Below, piece after piece: positions 34,996 to 44,336 of a stretch of DNA of 64,000 bases. Below the pieces are notes generated by a model. That model worked only from the letters and a program-made list of their open reading frames with translations. It searched no databases and was not told the DNA's origin. This DNA comes from Pseudobdellovibrionaceae bacterium (GTDB lineage Bacteria > Bdellovibrionota > FAC87 > UBA2466 > JACKAF01). How positions within the stretch are numbered: the first letter of the stretch is position 1; each line of letters opens with the position of its first letter. Where the stretch lies: positions 1-64,000 of the forward strand of contig JACKAF010000001.1 of assembly GCA_020635235.1 (NCBI GenBank). Reading direction: 5' to 3'. Both the position numbers and the translations under genes were made by a program.

Positions 34996-37079
34996 TGGTT
35001 CAGAACTGCATCTGGATATTTTCGCTTCCGCTGATAGCTTTCGTACTACAGGCCTCTTTGGGCAAGAAGTTGCCTCGCCAAGGAGATTTCATTTCGGTTA
35101 TCGCGTTGCTCGGTTCGTTCCTGCTCGCGCTACCCATTTTTCTCCAGGTTGTGAGCACGGGAAACATTTCCGAGGCCATGTCCTTCACTTGGATTTCTTT
35201 GCCGCTGCCCATCCCAGATTCGTTTCTGACGTCACATCCAGGGATCAGTTCCCCAACGTTTAACCTGGATATTGGCATTCTCCTCAACAACCCCACAGCA
35301 ATCATGCTTGGGATGGTGACGTTCTGCTGCTTTTTGATCCACCTCTTCTCGACGGGTTACATGAAGGGGGAGGACCGCTATCACATGTTCTTCGCCTACA
35401 TCTCGCTGTTCTCAGCAGCCATGTTGGGTCTCGTGGTTTCTGACAACCTTTTTACCTTCTTCATGTGCTGGGAAGTCATGGGCGTTTGTTCCTATGCCTT
35501 GATTGGTTTCTATTACAAAAAGCCCTCCGCCATTAACGCCAGCATCAAGGCCTTCATGACCACACGGGTGGGTGACACCTGTTTCTTCCTCGGCCTCATG
35601 GGCCTCTACATTGTTTTTGGTACGAGCAATTTTTCGGAGATCTACCAGGGACTCCAGGGCGGATTCGCTGAGGGGAAAACCATTCTCGGAGTCAGCGCCC
35701 TTAGCTTTATCGGTTTTATGATCATGATGGGAACCATCGGAAAGTCCGCTCAGTTTCCCTTGCAGATCTGGTTACCAGACGCGATGGAAGGCCCGACGCC
35801 TGTTAGCGCGCTCATCCACGCGGCCACGATGGTTTCTGGTGGTGTCTTCTTGCTGATTCGCACCTTCCCCATCTTGGAAGCTGGACACGTGCTGCCGATC
35901 ATCGCCTACGTAGGTGCCATCACGGCCTTCCTCGCGGCTATGGTTGCGGTAGTACAAACTGATATCAAGAAGGTACTCGCTTACTCTACTATCAGCCAGC
36001 TCGGCTACATGGTGATGGGCATTGGTGTAGGCGCATTTGCAGCGGCCTTCCTGCACCTCATCACACACGCACTTTTCAAAGCCTGCTTGTTCCTTTGCTC
36101 CGGCAGCGTCATCCACGCGGTTCACACTCAGGACATGCGCGAAATGGGTGCTTTGCGAACGAAAATGCCGCTTACCTTCATTTCGATGTTGATCGCGACG
36201 CTCGCTATTTCAGGTGTGCCGTTCTTTTCCGGTTTTGTGAGCAAAGACCGAATTTTGGGCGGAGCTCTGGCCTACGGGATGGAGCACCAGGTTCACGCCC
36301 TGATACCGATTTTGGGTTTTGCTGCGGCTCTGCTAACGGCTTTTTACATGTTCCGCCTCATCTATATGACTTTCTGCGGACCGGCCAAAGACGAACACAA
36401 ACACACGCACGCCCACGAAATGCCCTGGAACATGGTACTCCCTACCTTGTTGCTTTCCGGTCTTTCGCTTTCGATTTGGTTCGCTGGCCCCACGGGCATT
36501 CACGGCTTGGATCCTTTTGAAGTCCACTGGTTTGACAACGCGGTTGCCGCTGCCCAAACACAGGCCGGTATCGCGCTTCACCATGGCGATGAACACATTG
36601 CGCACAGCGCACACGGAATCGCGCTCGTGCTCTCTCTGATTTTGGCCACAGCTGGCATCTTGCTCGCGACGTTCACGTACCTGAAGCACCTGATTTCGGC
36701 CGACGCGTGGAAGTCTCGTTTGGCCCCGCTCTACAACGTCCTGGTCCACAAGTACTACTTCGACGAGTTGTACATCAACGTCATCATCCAACGCGGACTG
36801 CTCGTGTGGAACAACTTGCTGGCACGCTTTGACGACCGTGTGGTGGATCGCATCCTTGTAGACGGGTGGAAAGACATTTCGATGGGCATCAAAGCCTTCA
36901 TCGGCAAGTTCGACGATTTGGTAGTCGACCGGATTTTTGTAGACGGGACGGGGTATGTGACCGCGGCCGGTGGTTGGATCCTTCGCAGGTTCCAAACCGG
37001 GCGAGTGCAGCAATATGTCATCCTGTCTCTGATTGGTTTTACTGTGGCCTTTATTTGCCTAGTGGCGGGCCCAAAATAA
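34995..37079 (+). CDS. nuoL: NADH-quinone oxidoreductase subunit L, first copy
   Basis: Distal antiporter-like proton-pumping subunit with 694 residues. Key residues are kept: Glu in CWEVMGVCSYALIG, Lys in GKSAQFPLQIWLPDAMEG, His in SALIHAATM and Lys in FSGFVSKD. A His-rich loop (KHTHAHEM) follows helix 12 or so. The C-terminal lateral-helix region contains an apparent duplication of FDDxVVDRIxVDG (36828-36866 and 36909-36947), where NuoL proteins normally have one. IGFYYKKPSA and TTRVGDT differ in style from the second copy. It is 62 residues longer than the second NuoL. Confidence 0.96.
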   Translation: MVQNCIWIFSLPLIAFVLQASLGKKLPRQGDFISVIALLGSFLLALPIFLQVVSTGNISEAMSFTWISLPLPIPDSFLTSHPGISSPTFNLDIGILLNNPTAIMLGMVTFCCFLIHLFSTGYMKGEDRYHMFFAYISLFSAAMLGLVVSDNLFTFFMCWEVMGVCSYALIGFYYKKPSAINASIKAFMTTRVGDTCFFLGLMGLYIVFGTSNFSEIYQGLQGGFAEGKTILGVSALSFIGFMIMMGTIGKSAQFPLQIWLPDAMEGPTPVSALIHAATMVSGGVFLLIRTFPILEAGHVLPIIAYVGAITAFLAAMVAVVQTDIKKVLAYSTISQLGYMVMGIGVGAFAAAFLHLITHALFKACLFLCSGSVIHAVHTQDMREMGALRTKMPLTFISMLIATLAISGVPFFSGFVSKDRILGGALAYGMEHQVHALIPILGFAAALLTAFYMFRLIYMTFCGPAKDEHKHTHAHEMPWNMVLPTLLLSGLSLSIWFAGPTGIHGLDPFEVHWFDNAVAAAQTQAGIALHHGDEHIAHSAHGIALVLSLILATAGILLATFTYLKHLISADAWKSRLAPLYNVLVHKYYFDELYINVIIQRGLLVWNNLLARFDDRVVDRILVDGWKDISMGIKAFIGKFDDLVVDRIFVDGTGYVTAAGGWILRRFQTGRVQQYVILSLIGFTVAFICLVAGPK
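36828..36947 (+). repeat. Internal repeat in the NuoL1 C-terminus
   Basis: Two 39-base units (36828-36866 and 36909-36947), offset by 81 bases, encode FDDRVVDRILVDG and FDDLVVDRIFVDG. Eleven of thirteen residues match, but codon choices differ, so the duplication is old or kept by selection. It falls in the stretch expected to form the lateral helix and final transmembrane anchor of NuoL. Confidence 0.8.
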
Positions 37080-37134
37080 ACTTGAGATAAGGCGGCGTAG
37101 CAAAAGCTGCGAAGTAAATGAGTGAGGAACGCGT

Positions 37135-38640
37135 ATGCTTAGTTGGATGATCTTCAGCCCTTTGATCGGTATGGCGGCGATCCTGGCGATGCCCAGAAAC
37201 CGTCCGGACATTGTTCGCTGGGCGGCTGTCATAACTACAGCGGTCCCGTTGGCCTTGGGTGTAATGGTTTTCAGCCAGTTTGATCGGTCCACAGCAGCCA
37301 TGCAGTTTGTGGAACAGGTTAGCTGGATTGCACCCTTCAATATCGAGTATTACGTAGGAATCGATGGGTTAAGCGTACCGATGGTGCTACTCACGGTACT
37401 GCTATCCTTCATCTGCATTTTCGCCTCTTGGAACATCGAAAACGGCGTTAAGGGCTACTTTGCCATGTTCCTTCTTCTCGAAAGCGCCATGCTCGGAGTC
37501 TTCTGCGCGCTGGACTTCTTTTTGTTCTTCGTTTTCTGGGAAGTCATGCTCCTACCGATGTACTTCCTCATCGGAATCTGGGGCGGTGCTAACAAAGTGT
37601 ACGCAGCTACCAAGTTCTTTCTCTACACCCTGGCGGGGTCGGTACTCATGCTGCTCGTAATGCTGGGCATGTATTTTACGACAGAGCCGCACACCTTCAG
37701 CCTTTTGCAGCTTGCAAACCTGCACCCGTTCTCGACGATGACGATGGACCTATTCGGTTGGCAGCTGCCTATGGATAAGGTCTTTTTCGTAGGCTTGTTC
37801 ATCGGGTTTGCGATTAAGGTTCCTATTTGGCCGTTCCATACCTGGCTGCCTTGGGCGCACGTAGAAGCCCCCACTGCCGTGTCTGTCATTCTAGCCGGCG
37901 TGCTATTGAAGATGGGTACCTACGGTATTTTGCGCATCAGTTACCCGATTCTCCCTTCCGCGACTCTGTGGGCTGCGGACGCTATGGCAATCTTGGGTGT
38001 AATCAGTATTTTGTATGGCGCCTTCTGCGCAATGGCGCAAAAGGATCTCAAGAAACTCGTAGCCTATTCGTCAGTATCCCACATGGGCTACGTCATACTC
38101 GGGATGGCGAGCCTTACGACTGCAGGTGTGAACGGCGCTGTGTTGCAGATGTTCAATCACGGTACTTCTACCGCCATGCTCTTTTTGCTGGTCGGTGTGA
38201 TTTATGACCGCGCTCACCACCGTTGGATCGTCAAGCCTGACGGCAGCCGTGGCTTTGGCGGCATCGCCCCGGTCGTTCCGGTGTACACCGGAGTTATGGC
38301 CATCGCCGTCTTCGCGTCTTTAGGCCTCCCCGGACTTAGCGGGTTTATCAGTGAAGCACTCGTGTTCCTGGGCGCCTTCTCGGTTCCTCGGTTCCAGATG
38401 TACGTGATTATCGGTTCTTTGGGTATCGTGCTCGGTGCCGCCTACCTGCTGTGGATGTTCATGCGCGTATTCCTTGGACCGCTCAATGAGGAATGGAGCG
38501 GTTTGACGGATATGAACTGGCGGGAACGTTTCACGCTGATCCCTTTGACGATCTTGGTTGTGGTCCTCGGTGTTTACCCGATGCCGGTTCTTAAGTTGAT
38601 GGGAACCACAGTCGCTAAGCTTTTGACGTCGCTGACGTAA
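37135..38640 (+). CDS. nuoM: NADH-quinone oxidoreductase subunit M, first copy
   Basis: Antiporter-like proton-pumping subunit with 501 residues and about fourteen helices. The proton-path residues are present: Glu in FWEVMLLPMYFLIG, Lys in IKVPIWPFHTWLP, Lys in LLKMGTYGIL, and the terminal acidic residue in GFISEALVF. GAGGA precedes ATG 37135. The 55-base gap from nuoL is the largest inside this first module. Confidence 0.96.
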   Translation: MLSWMIFSPLIGMAAILAMPRNRPDIVRWAAVITTAVPLALGVMVFSQFDRSTAAMQFVEQVSWIAPFNIEYYVGIDGLSVPMVLLTVLLSFICIFASWNIENGVKGYFAMFLLLESAMLGVFCALDFFLFFVFWEVMLLPMYFLIGIWGGANKVYAATKFFLYTLAGSVLMLLVMLGMYFTTEPHTFSLLQLANLHPFSTMTMDLFGWQLPMDKVFFVGLFIGFAIKVPIWPFHTWLPWAHVEAPTAVSVILAGVLLKMGTYGILRISYPILPSATLWAADAMAILGVISILYGAFCAMAQKDLKKLVAYSSVSHMGYVILGMASLTTAGVNGAVLQMFNHGTSTAMLFLLVGVIYDRAHHRWIVKPDGSRGFGGIAPVVPVYTGVMAIAVFASLGLPGLSGFISEALVFLGAFSVPRFQMYVIIGSLGIVLGAAYLLWMFMRVFLGPLNEEWSGLTDMNWRERFTLIPLTILVVVLGVYPMPVLKLMGTTVAKLLTSLT

Positions 38641-38651
38641 GCGGAGAGTTC

Positions 38652-40136
38652 ATGAACGGTGAAATTGTACAGAACCTTAAGCTGCTCAGTCCCGAGCTCG
38701 TGCTGGTTTTCTTCCTGGTAGTGCTGTTTACGGTAGACTCCATCTGGGAGCAAACCCGAAAAAACTTCGTTCCGTTGGCCTTGGTTTTCGCCGCGTGCCT
38801 GCTGGGCACGATCGCTACCTGCTGGGTATCAAAGTTGGCTCCCACCGTTTTTTTCTCGGGGCTCGTAGCCAACGATAGTTTCTCCGCATTCTTCCGCTAC
38901 GTATTTCTATTTTCCTGTGCTGCGGGAACCTACCTGGCATTTGGCTCCAAAGAACTTGAGAAGCAAAACCGGATGGAGTTCTCTCTTTTGATCGTATGCG
39001 TGACCTTTGGCATGTGCTTAATGGCCATATCCACCCATCTACTGATGCTTTACATCGGGATTGAAACGGTCAGCATCCTCTCTTTTGTAATGGCCGGCTT
39101 TAAGTCCGAAGACCTACGCGCCAGTGAGGCCTCATTCAAGTACTTCATCTTCGGGGCCTTTGCTTCTGCCCTGATGCTCTATGGCTTCAGCTTGATTTAT
39201 GGTCTGACGGGCAGTCTGCAGTACGGTGAAATCGCTCAGTACGTACAAGCGAATCTCGGCAACATGCCCTACTTGCTCCCGCTAAGCCTTATCCTCGTTT
39301 ACTCGGGTTTGGCCTACAAGATTTCTGCGTTCCCGATGCACTTCTGGACGCCGGACGTGTATGAGGGATCTCCGACGCCCGTAGCGAGCTTTTTCTCAGT
39401 GGGTCCTAAAGCTGCCGGCTTTGCCGCCATTCTTCGCTTCTTTTTGGACATTCTCTCGTACGATGCCGCTTCCGGAAGCTGGAAGGCCATCGGCGGAGAG
39501 CAGCTCGTTTCAGTAGTCGCCATTATTTCCGCTATTACGATGACGGTAGGCAACCTGAGCGCGATTGGCCAGAACAGTGTTAAGCGTATGCTGGCTTACT
39601 CGAGTATCGCTCACGTCGGTTACATGCTGATGGGAATCCTGACGCTCGACACCTTCGGCCTAGGAGCCATTCTGTTCTATATCATCGCTTACTGCGCCAT
39701 GAACTTCGGAGCGTTTTGGGTGGTGAGCATCGTCGCGGACCTGAAAGGCAGTGATCGTCTAGACGCGTTTCGTGGCTTGGGTTGGTCGATGCCAGTATTG
39801 GGTGTCACTATGGTCATATTCCTCGCCTCGCTTGCGGGGATCCCGATGTTCTCCGGCTTTATCGGAAAGATGCTTATTTTTGGTGCCATCGTAAAAACGC
39901 CAGGGCTCCTGTGGTTGGCGGTTTTGGGTGTGCTAAACAGCGTGGTTTCGCTCTACTACTACGCCAAGATTTTGAGAGAGCTTTGGTTGGAAGGCCGAGA
40001 GCCTGGAAACCCCTCGGAACTTTCCATCTATCACGGAGTTGCTTTGGTGGGATTGGCTATCCCCACAGTGGTGCTCGGGCTTTGGTTTGCTCCGGTCATT
40101 CACTTTGTGGAACGATCCATCGCCACTATCCTGTAG
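38652..40136 (+). CDS. nuoN: NADH-quinone oxidoreductase subunit N, first copy
   Basis: Antiporter-like proton-pumping subunit next to NuoK, 494 residues. Conserved features are Glu in MLYIGIETVSILSF, Lys in AYKISAFPMHFWTPDVYEGS, Lys in VGPKAAGF and Lys in FSGFIGKML. It closes the first module: 24 bases later the second nuoA begins. Confidence 0.95.
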   Translation: MNGEIVQNLKLLSPELVLVFFLVVLFTVDSIWEQTRKNFVPLALVFAACLLGTIATCWVSKLAPTVFFSGLVANDSFSAFFRYVFLFSCAAGTYLAFGSKELEKQNRMEFSLLIVCVTFGMCLMAISTHLLMLYIGIETVSILSFVMAGFKSEDLRASEASFKYFIFGAFASALMLYGFSLIYGLTGSLQYGEIAQYVQANLGNMPYLLPLSLILVYSGLAYKISAFPMHFWTPDVYEGSPTPVASFFSVGPKAAGFAAILRFFLDILSYDAASGSWKAIGGEQLVSVVAIISAITMTVGNLSAIGQNSVKRMLAYSSIAHVGYMLMGILTLDTFGLGAILFYIIAYCAMNFGAFWVVSIVADLKGSDRLDAFRGLGWSMPVLGVTMVIFLASLAGIPMFSGFIGKMLIFGAIVKTPGLLWLAVLGVLNSVVSLYYYAKILRELWLEGREPGNPSELSIYHGVALVGLAIPTVVLGLWFAPVIHFVERSIATIL

Positions 40137-40160
40137 CTCCGCGTTTCAAGGAGTCCGTTT

Positions 40161-40532
40161 TTGGAAGCATTCCTACCCATAGGAATCCTGTTCCTATTTG
40201 CCGTCGCCGTTTGCGTCGGAATTTACGTGCTCACCAACCTGTTGGGACCGCGTATTTTTCAAAAGAACAAGCTGTCGACTTACGAGTGCGGCGTACAAAA
40301 CCCGCTCTTTGAAACGAATGCCCGTTTGCCTTTCAAATTTCGTTTTTATCTCATCGCTGTGATTTTTTTGCTCTTTGACGTAGAAGGCGCCTTTTTCCTT
40401 CCTTGGGCTCTGGTTTACCGTGAGTCCCTGCAAGTGAACGCCAACCTGCTCGTAGCGATGCTTGTTTTTAGTTTGTTTATTATTTTGGGACTTATCTACG
40501 TGTTCCAGAACAACTATTTGAACGTTGATTGA
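40161..40532 (+). CDS. nuoA: NADH-quinone oxidoreductase subunit A, second copy
   Basis: 123 residues and three helices. The loop YECGVQNPLFETNARLPFKF followed by FYLIAVIFLLFDVEGAFFLP is the common proteobacterial form, unlike the first copy. TTG 40161 is the start, with AAGGAG seven bases upstream. Both nuoA copies thus begin TTG-GAA behind the same TTCAAGGAG string. It overlaps nuoH by four bases if nuoH uses TTG 40529. Confidence 0.95.
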   Translation: MEAFLPIGILFLFAVAVCVGIYVLTNLLGPRIFQKNKLSTYECGVQNPLFETNARLPFKFRFYLIAVIFLLFDVEGAFFLPWALVYRESLQVNANLLVAMLVFSLFIILGLIYVFQNNYLNVD

Positions 40533-41602
40533 CGAAAATGGATTTGACTGAACTCAGCATAGTTTCCATCAAAACTCTTCTCATCTATGTGGCGTTCATT
40601 CACGTCGTCCCGGTCATGATTTGGGTAGAGCGCAAGGGTGCCGCCTTGATTCAGGATCGCCCGGGCCCCAACCGCGTGGGCCCCTTTGGCCTCTTTCAGC
40701 CTATTGCTGACGCCGTAAAATTCTTGTTCAAGGAAGATCCCGTGCCCAAGGAGGTAAATCGCCTCCTCTACAACCTGGGGCCGTTTCTGATCCTACTTCC
40801 TTCGTCTCTGATCATTGCAGCCATTCCCGTGGGGGATCGGGTTGAAATTTTTGGGCGTGACGTCCTTCTGCAGGTAGCCGACATCGATGTCGCCTTGCTC
40901 TTCTTCTTATCGATAAGCTCTTTGGGAGTGTACGGCATCCTTTTCGGTGGTTGGGCTTCCAACAACAAGTATTCTCTCTTGGGCGCAATGCGCTCTTCTT
41001 CGCAGGTAATCAGCTATGAGATCCCGATTGCGCTCGCGGCAGCCAACGCGGTGATGTTTTACGGCACTTTCAGCCTTAGGCAGATGGTCCTGCAGCAAGA
41101 AGGAGTAATCTTGGGTTTCTTACCCAACTGGGGAATCTGGTTTCAGCCCATTGGTTTCTTGGTGCTGTTTGTGGCCCTTTTTGCTGAAACGAACCGCTTG
41201 CCCTTTGACCTGCCGGAATCTGAAGCAGAGCTTGTCGGTGGTTACCATACTGAGTACGGCAGCATGAAGTTTGCGACGTTTTTCATGGCCGAGTATATCA
41301 ATCTTGCTACGGCGTCTGCCTTACTCGTCACACTGTTTTTTGGCGGGTGGCACGTGCCTTGGCTGAGTGATTCGTGGCTCCTCTTGAAGCTCGGGTCTCA
41401 AAACCTGGTAGCTCTGGTCCAGGTCTCGATGTTTGTCGCGAAGGTAAGTGTACTGCTTTGCATCTTTGTCTGGGTTCGTTGGACTGTGCCCCGCTTCCGT
41501 TTTGACCAGCTGATGCACCTTGCCTGGGGAAATCTGATTCCCTTGGGCCTTGCGAACATCATCATTACGGCGATACTTCTATATTTCTTCGAGGGACGAT
41601 GA
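40529..41602 (+). CDS. nuoH: NADH-quinone oxidoreductase subunit H, second copy
   Basis: 357 residues. Conserved loops are WVERKGAALIQDRPGPNRVG and AETNRLPFDLPESEAELVGG, with the acidic E-channel residues kept. The start is either TTG 40529, overlapping nuoA, or ATG 40538 three codons on; neither has a clear ribosome site, so translation is probably coupled. It overlaps nuoJ by four bases (ATGA). Confidence 0.96.
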   Translation: MTKMDLTELSIVSIKTLLIYVAFIHVVPVMIWVERKGAALIQDRPGPNRVGPFGLFQPIADAVKFLFKEDPVPKEVNRLLYNLGPFLILLPSSLIIAAIPVGDRVEIFGRDVLLQVADIDVALLFFLSISSLGVYGILFGGWASNNKYSLLGAMRSSSQVISYEIPIALAAANAVMFYGTFSLRQMVLQQEGVILGFLPNWGIWFQPIGFLVLFVALFAETNRLPFDLPESEAELVGGYHTEYGSMKFATFFMAEYINLATASALLVTLFFGGWHVPWLSDSWLLLKLGSQNLVALVQVSMFVAKVSVLLCIFVWVRWTVPRFRFDQLMHLAWGNLIPLGLANIIITAILLYFFEGR

Positions 41603-42111
41603 GAGAAGTATTTTTCATGATATTTAGCGTTTTCACGGTGCTCGCCGCTCTCGGTGTCGTCGTCAGCCGTCACGCTATATTTAGCGCATTCAGCCTCGTT
41701 CTTTCTTTTTTTGGGCTCGCTGTTCTGTACCTCCTTTGGGGTAGTTCATTCGTAGCCATGTTGCAGATCCTTATCTACACGGGAGCCATCGTCGTACTGT
41801 TTGTGTTTGTCGTGATGCTCCTGGATCTCAAAAAAGAAGAAACGCTCGATTCCGCGAAAACAGGTCCGCTCGTGCTGGCGGGAGTTTCGGTCTGGCTTTT
41901 CTCACTCCTCGTTTTAAGAGCGCTCAACAGGGCCACGTTCTTCAAGAGCACCAACATAGAGGCGGCGTCGGACATGAAGTCGATTTCGACACTTCTGTTC
42001 AGCAAGTACCTCTGGGGCTTTGAAATCCTCTCGGTTTTTCTTCTGGCTCTGATTGTATCGGCCTGCGTATTGGCCCGCGCTGAGCACATGGAAAGGAAGG
42101 CCGATCAATGA
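41599..42111 (+). CDS. nuoJ: NADH-quinone oxidoreductase subunit J, second copy
   Basis: 170 residues and five predicted helices. The pi-bulge helix reads LQILIYTGAIVVLFVFVVML, with YTGA as in proteobacterial NuoJ, where the first copy has YIGG. The ending KYLWGFEILSVFLLALIVSA is normal. It overlaps both neighbours in ATGA. Confidence 0.93.
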   Translation: MREVFFMIFSVFTVLAALGVVVSRHAIFSAFSLVLSFFGLAVLYLLWGSSFVAMLQILIYTGAIVVLFVFVVMLLDLKKEETLDSAKTGPLVLAGVSVWLFSLLVLRALNRATFFKSTNIEAASDMKSISTLLFSKYLWGFEILSVFLLALIVSACVLARAEHMERKADQ

Positions 42112-42425
42112 TCCCAGCCTCCGTACAAATCCTGCACTGGTCCCACTACGTGGCGGCCTGCCTTTTTGCTCTGGGACTCTTTGGCTTCCTCATCCGCAAA
42201 AACGCCATTGTTGTTCTGATGTGCATCGAGCTCATGTTGAATGCCGTGAATCTGATTCTCGTGGAAGTTTCAATGCGCTCTGGCCACCCGGAAGGCCTCA
42301 TTTTTGTGATTTTTATTATTACAGTGGCGGCGGCCGAGGCCGCTGTCGGCTTAGGAATTATTCTCAACCTATACCGTGCCAAAGGGACCGTGAACATTGA
42401 TGCGTTCCGGGAATTACAGGGGTAG
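42108..42425 (+). CDS. nuoK: NADH-quinone oxidoreductase subunit K, second copy
   Basis: 105 residues and three helices. The two buried glutamates are in CIELMLNAVNLIL and AAAEAAVGLGIIL. It differs clearly from the first copy outside these helices. It overlaps nuoJ by four bases; nuoL begins twelve bases after its stop. Confidence 0.95.
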   Translation: MIPASVQILHWSHYVAACLFALGLFGFLIRKNAIVVLMCIELMLNAVNLILVEVSMRSGHPEGLIFVIFIITVAAAEAAVGLGIILNLYRAKGTVNIDAFRELQG

Positions 42426-42437
42426 GTGCAGGACTAG

Positions 42438-44336
42438 ATGATGGAATTCTTGTTACTAGGGATGATCTTGATTCCGCTTTTGGGCAGCGCGCTCAACGGC
42501 CTGATTTTGCGTTCGGGTTCCCCGACACGCACAGGTACCTTGGCCTCGGCCGCCGCTGGACTGTCGTTTATAGCCGCTGTAGCCCTATCGTGGAATTACC
42601 TGACGACTGGAGAAATTGTAACGGCGAGCTTTGAGTGGCTACGCGTCGGCAGTCTCGATCTGAATTGGGGCTTCCGCTTTGACGCTATCACCGTCCTGAT
42701 GTCGCTAGTGGTAACGGGGATTGGCACCCTCATCCACATCTTTTCGGTTGGGTACATGGACGAGGAGCCCACTCCTTACCGCTTCTTTGCTTACCTGAAC
42801 CTCTTTTTGTCTGCGATGCTCATTCTGGTAACGGGCGCCAATCTGCCGGTAATGTTTGTCGGTTGGGAGGGGGTCGGCCTTTGCTCCTATCTTCTCATCG
42901 GATACTGGTACGAGGACATCAAAAAAGCGGACGCCGGGCTAAAAGCCTTTGTGATTAACCGCATCGGCGATGCGGGCTTTCTCATTGGCATCTTCATGCT
43001 GTTTCAGATTTTCGGTACCGTTGACTTTGAATCGATGAAGCAAATCGTTGATGGATCGGGCACACTCAATGTGCGCTGGCTACAATTTGCGGCTTTCTTC
43101 CTGTTTGTGGGCGCGATGGGAAAATCGGCCCAGATCCCTCTGTTCACATGGCTCCCGGATGCGATGGCCGGACCGACGCCGGTAAGTGCGTTGATCCATG
43201 CGGCGACCATGGTGACCGCCGGCGTTTACTTATTGGCAAGAATGGGGTTCCTCTTTCAGGTCAGCCCCGACGTCAGCCACTTCGTGGCCACGATCGGCTG
43301 TGCCACGGCGTTGTTTGCCGCTTCCATCGCCACGGCCCAACGAGACATCAAAAAAATTCTCGCCTATTCGACCGTAAGTCAGCTTGGTTTCATGTTTGTG
43401 GCCCTTGGCGTAGGTGCCTACAGCGTCGCGCTTTTTCATGTAATGACCCACGCCTTTTTTAAGGCGCTTCTCTTTCTAGCTGCGGGTACCATTATCCACG
43501 GACTGCATGGCGAACAGGATGTTTGCAAAATGGGGGGATTGCGTAAGCACTTCCCAGTAACGTTCATCACCACCACCATTGCGGTCGCCGCGATTTGTGG
43601 GTTGCCGCCACTTTCGGGTTTTTTCAGCAAGGACGCCATTGTTTTTGCGGCACTCACAGGACCCTACGGAAGCCCGTACCTGTGGGCAGGGCTAAGTCTA
43701 GCGTCGCTACTGACTGCATTTTACATGAGCCGCTTTTACTTCCTGGTCTTTTTCGGTGAATACCGCGGCGACGCCCACCCGCATGAGGGCGGCTGGGCAA
43801 TGAAATTCCCGCTTTTGGATCTAGCCATTGGTAGCGCGGTTGTGGGCTTTTTGGGGATGCCTCACGGACTGCACCTTTTGCCCAACTACCTGGATCAACT
43901 TCTCGTCCCGACAGTCCCTGGGTGGGAAGAATCCCATGCATTTTTGACTGAGATTCAAAGCATGGGGGTCGCTGTAGCGGTCGCTTGTCTTGGGATCGGC
44001 ATTGCCGCGTTCTTTTACCTGCCCAGCCCTGCACGCAGTGAAAAAGCCGCCGGCAAGCTTCTCGCTATCGATACGATTCTGAAAAATAAATATTGGGTCG
44101 ACGAGCTTTACGAAGTTCTTTTTGTGGCACCTTTCCGGTTTCTCTCAGGGATCGCTGCCCGTTTCATCGATCCCCGAGTCATTGATGCGGCAGTCTTGTT
44201 CCCTAGCCGGCTGGCCCGCGCTGGAGGAACACTACTCACGTTTATTCAATCGGGAAGCGCGCAGTTTTACTTGTGGATCATGTTGACCGGAGGACTTCTG
44301 GTGCTGTGGCAGGCGCTGAAGGGATTGATAGTATGA
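42438..44336 (+). CDS. nuoL: NADH-quinone oxidoreductase subunit L, second copy
   Basis: 632 residues. Proton-path residues are intact: Glu in GWEGVGLCSYLLIG, Lys in GKSAQIPLFTWLPDAMAG, His in SALIHAATM and Lys in FSKDAIVF. The phrase NRIGDAGFLIGIF is the usual proteobacterial form. The C-terminal lateral-helix region has only one FIDPRVIDAAV-like unit, in contrast to the doubled unit of the first copy. ATG 42438 or 42441 may be used. It overlaps nuoM in ATGA. Confidence 0.96.
   Translation: MMEFLLLGMILIPLLGSALNGLILRSGSPTRTGTLASAAAGLSFIAAVALSWNYLTTGEIVTASFEWLRVGSLDLNWGFRFDAITVLMSLVVTGIGTLIHIFSVGYMDEEPTPYRFFAYLNLFLSAMLILVTGANLPVMFVGWEGVGLCSYLLIGYWYEDIKKADAGLKAFVINRIGDAGFLIGIFMLFQIFGTVDFESMKQIVDGSGTLNVRWLQFAAFFLFVGAMGKSAQIPLFTWLPDAMAGPTPVSALIHAATMVTAGVYLLARMGFLFQVSPDVSHFVATIGCATALFAASIATAQRDIKKILAYSTVSQLGFMFVALGVGAYSVALFHVMTHAFFKALLFLAAGTIIHGLHGEQDVCKMGGLRKHFPVTFITTTIAVAAICGLPPLSGFFSKDAIVFAALTGPYGSPYLWAGLSLASLLTAFYMSRFYFLVFFGEYRGDAHPHEGGWAMKFPLLDLAIGSAVVGFLGMPHGLHLLPNYLDQLLVPTVPGWEESHAFLTEIQSMGVAVAVACLGIGIAAFFYLPSPARSEKAAGKLLAIDTILKNKYWVDELYEVLFVAPFRFLSGIAARFIDPRVIDAAVLFPSRLARAGGTLLTFIQSGSAQFYLWIMLTGGLLVLWQALKGLIV

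Noticed and set aside
44273..44332. Upstream extension of the second nuoM
   Set aside because: It duplicates the 3' end of nuoL in another frame; ATG 44333 is coupled to the nuoL stop and matches the family start.
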